Source of the DNA: Gracilimonas sp040117685
GTDB lineage: Bacteria; Bacteroidota; Rhodothermia; Balneolales; Balneolaceae
Length of the DNA: 64,000 nucleotides
NCBI RefSeq assembly: GCF_040117685.2
Contig: NZ_JBEDYP020000012.1
Coordinates: 248,001 to 312,000, forward strand
Direction: 5' to 3'
Shown one piece after another: positions 57,693-64,000 of this stretch. A model generated the notes under the pieces. It was given only the letters and a program-made list of their open reading frames with translations. It was not told where the DNA came from and made no database searches. The translations under genes were made by a program, and so were the position numbers. Each line of letters starts with the position of its first letter. The first letter of the stretch is position 1.

Positions 57693-60617
57693 ATGAAGAG
57701 ATTATCTTTGACTGTTTTACTCACTGTAGCAGGCTTTATTCCGGGTTTGCAGGCACAAAGTGCGAGTGCTGATTCACTGTATAGTGTGGCTCATGATTTA
57801 TACAGGCAGGCTGAATACGCGCAGTCGGCTGAAGCGTTTAAAGCAGCAGCAGAGATTTACCGTGCAGCGGGAGATTCAGTGGAATGGGCTGGCGCGATTC
57901 TGCGACAGGGAGATGCTTTATTGAATCAGGGAGAGGTAAGGGAAGGAGAAGAATTATTTCTTTTTATAAGTGAAAATCAGCCCCGGAATGCTGATGCCCC
58001 ATTAAAAGCGGATATACATAAAAATCTGGGTAGGGTGTACCGGGAGTTAGAGCAATACGAAAAGTCAACCAGGCATTATCAACAAAGTATACAATTTGCA
58101 GGAGCTACCGGAGACTCCGTTTTAATCGCTACGCTAAATAATAATATTTCATACCCCTACTTGTATTCCGGAGATTATGAGCGAGCTTTTTCATATCAGA
58201 AAAAAGCCAAGGAGATTTACGAATCTATAGGAGAAGATTACCGCCTGTCTTTTGTGCTCAATGGCATGTTTCTAACACTCAGAAATTTAGGATTGTATAA
58301 ACAAGCGAATCCATATATAAGACAAAGCATGGCTTTAAGGGAGGAGTACGGGGATCCAAACCTGATGGATATTGCTTACCACAATATGGCTGTCAGTTTT
58401 AACGACATGGGTCAGCGGGATAGTGCTATTATTTATTATGGCAAATCTCTTGAGCTATCCCGTATGCTGGAAAACCCATACGATATTACACAGACACTTA
58501 TTAATATCGGGAGGTTGTATGAGCATTCAGGTGATTACGACAATGCCTTGTCTTATTACAATGAAGCACTTGAGACCAACTATCAAACTGAGCGCCCGGT
58601 TTCTATCGCCAATACCCTGAAGCGGCTTGCTGAAGTAGCTGTTCAAAACGATGATTTTGTCAACGCCGAAAATTTTTACAATGAAGCATTAACATGGGTG
58701 AAAAAAGCCGATGCTCCTCAAGAACTGGCAGGCCTGTACCTTGATATTGCTGAGCTTAAATTAGAGCAGAAGGAGTTCGAAAGTGCTAAAAAATATATAG
58801 CAGAGGCAAAAAACACCTTTAACGAAAGTCACATGCCTTTGGCATATCAGGTACATAATGTACTTGGCGAAATCTATCGTGCAGAGGGCAAGCTCGACGA
58901 GAGCCTGAAAGAATACCGCTGGGTTTATAACTTTTATTCTGATGAGGGAATCGTTTCAAAAATAAAGCCGGCTATGAACCTTGCAAGAGCCTACAGTAGG
59001 GTCGGGTCAGACAGTGCCTTTGTTTTAGCAAATGAATCATTCACTCTTATTGATTCCATTCGCACCAATGTAGCCGGGCTTACTTTCAAGTCAGGTTTTT
59101 TCAGGGATTATGCAGGATTTTATAATGAGGTGGCATCCTGGTATATCATTCAAAAAAATAACCCGGTGAAAGCCTTTGAGCTGGTTGAGGCTGCCAAGGC
59201 ACGGGTATTGATGGATGAGTTAGCGGAAGCCCGCGAGAAAGTGTATGAATCGTTAGACGAAGCTACACTGATCAAAAAACAACAGAAAGCAAAGCAAATT
59301 GATCGGCTGTATACCCAACTTGAACAGGCTGATACTAAACAGGAAGCAGCATCCATCAGGAGAGAGCTCAAGGATCTTGAATTTGAATACCAGTCGTTCC
59401 TCAATGAACTTCACACAAACAGCAGCGAGTTAAAGAATTTTGATTATCCCGAGCCGGTTACTCTAAACCAGCTACAAGAGTGGTTGAATGAGGAAACAGC
59501 CGTTATAGAATATGCCTTTACAAGTTCAGGGATGATCAGAATTGTGACCACGCATGATAATATTTCAGCCACTTATACAGACTCGGTGCATTCGGTGGGT
59601 GCCAGAACATTTTTCACCGAGGCGGTCAGGGAGTTCCGCGAATCCATAACGGGTGAAAAGGAAAAGGCGGTTATTTTTGAACAAGGATCTAACCTGTATG
59701 ATTTTTTGATCCCTTCATTTGAAGAAAAGGGGGGCACCATGATTTCTAATCTGGTGGTTATTCCGGATGGACCTTTGAGCTTCTTGCCTTTTGAAGCTCT
59801 AAACAGGAATTCCCGCTTTTTGGTTGAGGATTTTTATGTGAAATATTTGCCTTCAGCATCTATTTATTCTTTTATACAGTCACCTCACCGGGATACGGAA
59901 TATGACTTATTGGCTTTGGCCGGCTCCGGTTTTGAAAGTGAAGAAAGCGCTGCTTACCCAGCCCGTTCGCAGGCTTCTTTTGCCTCACTGCCTTCTACTT
60001 TGCTCGAAGTTGATTCAATTTCAGTGAATTTCAGCAAGGTCAAAATTCTAAAGAACGATGATGTCACCGAAGCTACGCTGAAATCCCATAACCTGGGAAG
60101 TTATCGCTTTCTTCATTTTGCCACTCATGCCAATGTGGATGAGGCGAATCCTTTTCGAAGCGGACTCATACTTTCCAAAAAAACGGAAGTGGAGTCTTTA
60201 TTTGGGGAAGACGGCCATCTGAACAGCCGTGAAATTTCCAGCCTGAAACTGAATGCCGACCTGGTAACTTTAAGTGCCTGCAATACCGGAATGGGGAAGC
60301 TGGTTACAGGTGAAGGGCTTTTGGGCTTACAGCGTTCTTTTCTTTCTGCAGGCGCCTCATCTGTCATGGTAAGCTTATGGTCAGTATTTGATCGAAGCAC
60401 CTCCGTTTTTATGTCAGACTTTTACCGCAGCATGTTGGCACATCAGAAAGAGGATTACGGAACGTGGAGCCGAACACTGGATTGGTTTGGGATGTATGAG
60501 CACCCAATGGTTGACTATAAAACCAAAGCCATCCGTGATGCTAAGCTGGCCATGATCGATCACCCCTATTATAATCACCCGGTGTACTGGGCTCCATTTA
60601 TTCTGATTGGAAAATAA
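57693..60617 (+). CDS. TPR-CHAT protein (caspase-like protease domain)
   Basis: About 974 residues from the ATG at 57693, which gives a clean signal peptide (MKRLSLTVLLTVAGFIPGLQAQ); the longer frame starting at 57528 has no family support. TPR repeats fill about residues 30-490, then a coiled-coil linker and the C-terminal CHAT domain (about 660-970). The caspase-like pair is visible: His in RFLHFATHANVDE and Cys in LVTLSACNTGMGK, followed by GLQRSFLSAGASSVMVSLWSV. CHAT proteases are caspase/separase relatives; the signal peptide places this one outside the cytoplasm. It ends at a strong terminator. The substrate is unknown. Confidence 0.88.
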   Translation: MKRLSLTVLLTVAGFIPGLQAQSASADSLYSVAHDLYRQAEYAQSAEAFKAAAEIYRAAGDSVEWAGAILRQGDALLNQGEVREGEELFLFISENQPRNADAPLKADIHKNLGRVYRELEQYEKSTRHYQQSIQFAGATGDSVLIATLNNNISYPYLYSGDYERAFSYQKKAKEIYESIGEDYRLSFVLNGMFLTLRNLGLYKQANPYIRQSMALREEYGDPNLMDIAYHNMAVSFNDMGQRDSAIIYYGKSLELSRMLENPYDITQTLINIGRLYEHSGDYDNALSYYNEALETNYQTERPVSIANTLKRLAEVAVQNDDFVNAENFYNEALTWVKKADAPQELAGLYLDIAELKLEQKEFESAKKYIAEAKNTFNESHMPLAYQVHNVLGEIYRAEGKLDESLKEYRWVYNFYSDEGIVSKIKPAMNLARAYSRVGSDSAFVLANESFTLIDSIRTNVAGLTFKSGFFRDYAGFYNEVASWYIIQKNNPVKAFELVEAAKARVLMDELAEAREKVYESLDEATLIKKQQKAKQIDRLYTQLEQADTKQEAASIRRELKDLEFEYQSFLNELHTNSSELKNFDYPEPVTLNQLQEWLNEETAVIEYAFTSSGMIRIVTTHDNISATYTDSVHSVGARTFFTEAVREFRESITGEKEKAVIFEQGSNLYDFLIPSFEEKGGTMISNLVVIPDGPLSFLPFEALNRNSRFLVEDFYVKYLPSASIYSFIQSPHRDTEYDLLALAGSGFESEESAAYPARSQASFASLPSTLLEVDSISVNFSKVKILKNDDVTEATLKSHNLGSYRFLHFATHANVDEANPFRSGLILSKKTEVESLFGEDGHLNSREISSLKLNADLVTLSACNTGMGKLVTGEGLLGLQRSFLSAGASSVMVSLWSVFDRSTSVFMSDFYRSMLAHQKEDYGTWSRTLDWFGMYEHPMVDYKTKAIRDAKLAMIDHPYYNHPVYWAPFILIGK

Positions 60618-60652
60618 AAACGCTCCAACACAGAGTGTGCGGAGCGTTTTTT
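60617..60652 (+). terminator. terminator after the CHAT gene
   Basis: AAAACGCTCC...GGAGCGTTTT, a perfect 10-bp stem followed by T6. It lies immediately after the stop codon of the CHAT protein gene and may also help terminate the convergent M28 peptidase gene. Confidence 0.85.
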
Positions 60653-60770
60653 AAAACCCGGTATCTAACTCTGAACAATTAGGGCTCAGGTTAGAAGTTC
60701 TCTTGCCTTGCTCCGATCGCTCTGCCTCGGAGCAGAAGAGATCGAAGCTTAGCCTTGGATGTTCTTTGTT

Positions 60771-62402
60771 CTACCTGGGGTCAACCTGTGTTTTCTCAAC
60801 AAACTCTTGATTGTCAACTTGAGGACGTTCAGGGGAATTTGCTAAAAGCGCTGTAAGGTTATACACCAAGTGTGTTCTCTTCAGGTAAGGCTCAAAGGTT
60901 ATTTTTTCTATGTGATCCTGAGGGCGGTGGTAATCTTCGTGTGTTCCGTTAAAAAAGAACACAAAAGGCACTCCGAGTCGCCCGAAGTTCCAGTGGTCAC
61001 TTCTTCGGTAAAACTGGTTAGGATCTTCCAGGTCGTTGTATCGATCACTCAGCGTAAGGTTTGGTCCCATTACATTCGCCATTTGAGTCAGACTGTCCAT
61101 CTGTGAGGAAATAATTTTTCCGCCAATGATATACACATAGCTACTGTCGCCATTTTGGTGTTCGGGATCTACCCGCCCAATCATATCAATATTGATGTTT
61201 GCCACAGTGTTATCGATGGAGTAAATGGGGTGGTCAGAATAATACCGGGAACCTAGCAGTCCTTTTTCCTCACCGGATACGCTCAGGAATAAAACACTTC
61301 TTTTTGGGCCAACACCGGCGGCTTTAGCTTCAGCCATAGCTTGTGCGGTATGCAGGGTAGCTACGGTTCCGCTTCCATCATCATCGGCACCATTGTAAAT
61401 GTTATCGCCGGTTGAGTCGGGCTGGCCAACACCAACGTGATCATAGTGAGCACTTAATACAACAACTTCATCCTTCAGTTCCGGGTCGCTGCCTTCCAGT
61501 AGAGCAACCACGTTTTTGGTATGAACCGTATTCTCATCCACAACGGGATTGTGATGCAGGGTTTGACCTTCCAGTGCTCTGGCTTGGAAGGAAGCAGGAT
61601 CTTCGAGGATTTTACTTTGTGTTTCGGCTAAGGCTTCGAGGTTTTCAAGTCCCAGCATTTGAGCTCCCAGTTGAGGGTGAACACGGTTGAATGCCGGTGC
61701 AGTGCTGCCATCATCTTCCTGTAAATACTTGAGGCTCATTCCTTGTCCGCGACCAAAATAATTCTGTCGGGTTTCTGCCTCCTGAATGAAATCAGTAGTA
61801 TCTGTTCCAACAATCAGGATGGTACCAACAGCACCACCCGAGGTTAGCGCTTGTTGCAGATAAGGCATGTTAGTGCTGGAGCGGTCGTACATAATAAACA
61901 GCCATTTCCCGGATACATCTTCGGGAAAGTGATTGATACCCTCAGCTTCATTATACATACCGGCGCCGGCAAAAACGACAGGGCCACTAACGGAATCACT
62001 TCCGCCAAAAAGGGTTACAAAGTTGCCGATTTTTTCGGAACTGTGTGTGGAGTTATCAACCACTTTATCACCATTGGCAAGAAGGTAGGTAACTTGCTCT
62101 GCTGCAGGCTGAATAAGTTCGTAATGCTGGAAGTATGAGTTATCATCACCGACAGCTTTCAGCCCAATTTCCGCATATCGTTTGGCGAGGTATCGTGCGG
62201 CTTTTTCTTCACTTATTGTACCGGTTTCTCTTCCCTGAAGTGAATCGTGAGCCAAAACAGCAAGGTCGCTGTACAGGCGGTCTTTAGTGATTTCTTCAGA
62301 GAAAGAATAGATAGTTGGTGGAGGGGTGTCTGGGCCTTTCTTGAAAATACTGCATGCAGAAAGGGAAAGGGCGAGTAAAACGAGTAGTGCTTTATTAGTC
62401 AT
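60771..62402 (-). CDS. M28 family zinc peptidase, lipoprotein
   Basis: Exported aminopeptidase-like M28 enzyme of 543 residues with a lipobox (LSLSAC, Cys17). A PA-type insert is predicted at about residues 120-250. Two-zinc site motifs: VVLSAHYDHVGVG, YNGADDDGSGTVATL (bridging Asp), VSGEEKGLLGS (Glu-Glu), NIDMIGR, and the last His in HEDYHRPQD. All are present, so it should be active. It removes residues from peptides in the periplasm or at the surface. It starts 14 bases after scpA and is probably cotranscribed with it. Confidence 0.92.
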   Translation of the reverse strand: MTNKALLVLLALSLSACSIFKKGPDTPPPTIYSFSEEITKDRLYSDLAVLAHDSLQGRETGTISEEKAARYLAKRYAEIGLKAVGDDNSYFQHYELIQPAAEQVTYLLANGDKVVDNSTHSSEKIGNFVTLFGGSDSVSGPVVFAGAGMYNEAEGINHFPEDVSGKWLFIMYDRSSTNMPYLQQALTSGGAVGTILIVGTDTTDFIQEAETRQNYFGRGQGMSLKYLQEDDGSTAPAFNRVHPQLGAQMLGLENLEALAETQSKILEDPASFQARALEGQTLHHNPVVDENTVHTKNVVALLEGSDPELKDEVVVLSAHYDHVGVGQPDSTGDNIYNGADDDGSGTVATLHTAQAMAEAKAAGVGPKRSVLFLSVSGEEKGLLGSRYYSDHPIYSIDNTVANINIDMIGRVDPEHQNGDSSYVYIIGGKIISSQMDSLTQMANVMGPNLTLSDRYNDLEDPNQFYRRSDHWNFGRLGVPFVFFFNGTHEDYHRPQDHIEKITFEPYLKRTHLVYNLTALLANSPERPQVDNQEFVEKTQVDPR

Positions 62403-62416
62403 TAAGATAGTCAGGT

Positions 62417-63160
62417 TTAGTTAGCGCCGATGATTTCATCTACCGGCTTTAGGTCGATATAAAATTTTGTAGGGTCTTCTTCGAGAAACAAATTGATTTG
62501 TTGCTCCTTAATCATCTCCAGGACAGCCAGGAAAGTTACAACCACATAAATCTTGTTCTTCAGTGTTGAACAGACTTCCATGAATGTTTGGCGGCCGTGA
62601 TCTTGTAAGCGGTTCAGCACAAATTCGGCCTGTTCTTCAACGGTGGTGCTTACTTTCTCTACATGGTGAACAATGTTTTTGCGTTCAATATCCTGCAGCA
62701 CCTTTTTGAAGGCGGCGATCAGGTCAAACATGGTTACGTCCTGCAGGGCTTCTCCTGTGGCTTGTTGCTCTACATCGTCGGCTTCAGGGTAACCGCGCAT
62801 AAATTGTTTACGAACTTCCTCGTCCATATCAGCCATTTTCTCTGACATTTCCTTGTATCGTTTGTATTCCAACAGTCGTTGCACCAATTCATACCGTGGG
62901 TCAGATTCATCCAGCTCTTCATCATCAGAGTCTTCCCGCGGGAGCATCATTTTGGCCTTTATCGACATCAGCATGCTGGCCATCAAAATAAACTCGCTGG
63001 CAACATCCAGGTCCAGTTCTTCCAGCATATGTATATAATCCAGAAATTGCTTGGTGATGTAGGAGATAGGGATATTGTAGATATCGAGCTCGTCCTTTTT
63101 GATAAAGAAAAGGAGCAGGTCGAGCGGGCCTTCAAAGTTGTTTAGCTGTACGCGATACAT
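62417..63160 (-). CDS. scpA: segregation and condensation protein A
   Basis: Kleisin subunit of the Smc-ScpAB condensin, which links the heads of Smc. Length 247 is usual. The N-terminal Smc-binding motif is LNNFEGPLDLLLFFIKKDELDIYNIPISYITKQFLDYI, and the C-terminal winged helix shows VVTFLAVLEMIKEQQINLFLEEDPTKFYIDL. scpB is not adjacent. The M28 peptidase gene follows at 14 bases. Confidence 0.95.
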   Translation of the reverse strand: MYRVQLNNFEGPLDLLLFFIKKDELDIYNIPISYITKQFLDYIHMLEELDLDVASEFILMASMLMSIKAKMMLPREDSDDEELDESDPRYELVQRLLEYKRYKEMSEKMADMDEEVRKQFMRGYPEADDVEQQATGEALQDVTMFDLIAAFKKVLQDIERKNIVHHVEKVSTTVEEQAEFVLNRLQDHGRQTFMEVCSTLKNKIYVVVTFLAVLEMIKEQQINLFLEEDPTKFYIDLKPVDEIIGAN

Positions 63161-63257
63161 ATCTTAAAACTACACTGTTAGAAACTAAATTTCTTTATTT
63201 TCTTTTGGTTGGTGAATGTTATTTTAGCATACACTTAATTTAGGCAAAAATAGGGGT

Positions 63258-63803
63258 ATGGATTACTCGAAATTTGTGGATGCCGTACTGGAGAATGATG
63301 AGGCTGAAGTCACCGGGCAGGTGAATGTAATCACTCCCGTGCTGATCAAATTTTTAATGGTACGTTTGGATGCTTCAGTTCACGATGCCCAGGACTGCGC
63401 ACAAAATACGCTCCTGATAGCTATAGAAAAAATCAGGGAAGACAAGATTTCGAACCCGGATGCGGTAATAAACTACCTGTTTACCACGGCCAAACACGAG
63501 TATTTTAAGCAGCTTTCCAAAGACCGTGAGGTTAATTATGAGGACCTTCCCGAGCACCATTCAGACAAGGCCGATCAGCTTAACCGATTGCTTGATAATG
63601 AGAAAATGAACATTCTGAGTCGCTGTATGGAGGCGTTAAAGGTTGATTACAAAAAATACATTGAATATTGGTTTCAGAATCCCGACTACGAAACTTCGGT
63701 GGTTGCTGATCATTTTAATATCTCTGTAAGTAATGCCTGGACCAAGAAACACCGGGTTATAAATGTGCTCAAAGAATGCTTCGAAAAAAAAATTAAACTT
63801 TAA
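63258..63803 (+). CDS. ECF-type sigma factor
   Basis: A 181-residue sigma-70 family protein. Region 2 (residues 15-85) has DAQDCAQNTLLIAIEKI and YLFTTAKHEYFKQL; region 4 (about 130-178) has the HTH YETSVVADHFNISVSNAWTKKHRVINVLKECF. It is shorter than housekeeping sigmas and lacks region 1. The next gene, beginning 90 bases later, is a likely partner. The start ATG at 63258 gives the usual length. The gap to the next gene contains a perfect 11-bp dyad. Confidence 0.87.
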   Translation: MDYSKFVDAVLENDEAEVTGQVNVITPVLIKFLMVRLDASVHDAQDCAQNTLLIAIEKIREDKISNPDAVINYLFTTAKHEYFKQLSKDREVNYEDLPEHHSDKADQLNRLLDNEKMNILSRCMEALKVDYKKYIEYWFQNPDYETSVVADHFNISVSNAWTKKHRVINVLKECFEKKIKL

Positions 63804-63844
63804 CTGTAAGGAATTGCTTTTTCATCGCTCTAACTATGTGAGAT

Positions 63845-63871
63845 CAGAATGTATTTATAGAATACATTCTG
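63845..63871. promoter_or_regulatory. perfect dyad between sigma gene and following gene
   Basis: CAGAATGTATT (63845-63855) and AATACATTCTG (63861-63871), five bases apart, in the 90-base gap. The stem is A+T-rich without a T tail, so an operator is more likely than a terminator; a transcript attenuator is also possible. Confidence 0.5.
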
Positions 63872-63892
63872 AAGTAATAGAAAAGCTTTAGT

Positions 63893-64000
63893 ATGGAAAA
63901 TTCGAGAGAAACAGAAATTAGACAGCAGATAGATGCCTACATAAAAGGGCAACTTTCGGAGGAAGAGATTCAGGCTCTGTGGAATGAGTTCGCGAAAAAC
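63893..64000 (+). CDS. start of a gene after the sigma factor, truncated by window end
   Basis: The first 36 codons of a reading frame that runs past the window end: MENSRETEIRQQIDAYIKGQ followed by LSEEEIQALWNEF. The helical start resembles cytoplasmic N-terminal domains of anti-sigma factors, and the gene lies directly after a sigma gene, which makes an anti-sigma factor likely. Too little is visible to confirm this. Confidence 0.6.
   Translation, partial: MENSRETEIRQQIDAYIKGQLSEEEIQALWNEFAKN

Overview
The window looks like chromosome of a Bacteroidota-related bacterium, most probably a member of the Balneolota (Balneola/Gracilimonas-like). This is inferred from promoters of the TTG-N19-TAnnTTTG type (clearest at 5919-5948), many short lipoproteins with a cysteine lipobox, LytS/LytTR signalling, TPR-CHAT and TolB-TPR cyclase proteins, and a soluble aldose-sugar dehydrogenase. 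No 16S gene is present, so the placement is not proven.

Left chromosomal part (1-16,918): a site-2 protease (cut by the window edge), smpB, the RNase P RNA gene (minus strand, with an A+T-rich palindrome in its P12 helix), a coiled-coil CdsZ-like protein that has lost its zinc cysteines, Nif3-like and YggS-like proteins, two small membrane coiled-coil proteins followed by a DivIVA-domain protein, purine nucleoside phosphorylase, an exported isoaspartyl peptidase/asparaginase, a lipoprotein-LytS-LytTR operon, YceI, an outer-membrane protein and a PAS histidine kinase.

Genomic island (about 16,919-38,831, 21.9 kb): a 15-bp direct repeat lies at both ends; the right copy forms the 3' end of an intact tRNA-Arg(UCG). 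The island carries a tyrosine integrase, an excisionase-like HTH protein, a PrimPol/SF3 replication protein, an AbiEi/AbiEii type IV toxin-antitoxin pair, a DUF433/PIN-like pair, and one long minus-strand operon. That operon reads half-HsdS, HsdM, HsdS, SIR2-like (DUF4917), SLATT 2TM protein, CD-NTase, single-pass membrane protein, HsdR and YgjP-like metallopeptidase. A CBASS-like signalling module with a SIR2-like gene is thus embedded, with overlapping start and stop codons, inside a type I restriction-modification operon. This is the most interesting system in the window. The SIR2-like gene is split by one extra base in a T8 run. At the right end the island brings its own tRNA terminator, while the chromosomal one stays at the left end.

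Right chromosomal part (38,832-64,000): an xseB-dxs-lipoprotein-queA operon, a GxxExxY protein, ComEC, a sugar dehydrogenase and a thioredoxin-like protein. These are followed by a class III nucleotide cyclase (TolB-TPR fusion) directly upstream of a PycTM (DUF5706) membrane protein, a candidate Pycsar-like pair outside the island. Then come a very large phosphoesterase / kinase-like / BamA-barrel lipoprotein, a small HTH gene pair, a NUDIX hydrolase, a CDP-alcohol phosphatidyltransferase, ftsY, a TPR-CHAT protein, an M28 peptidase, scpA, and an ECF-type sigma factor followed by a gene that runs off the window. No rRNA, CRISPR array or insertion sequence was seen.
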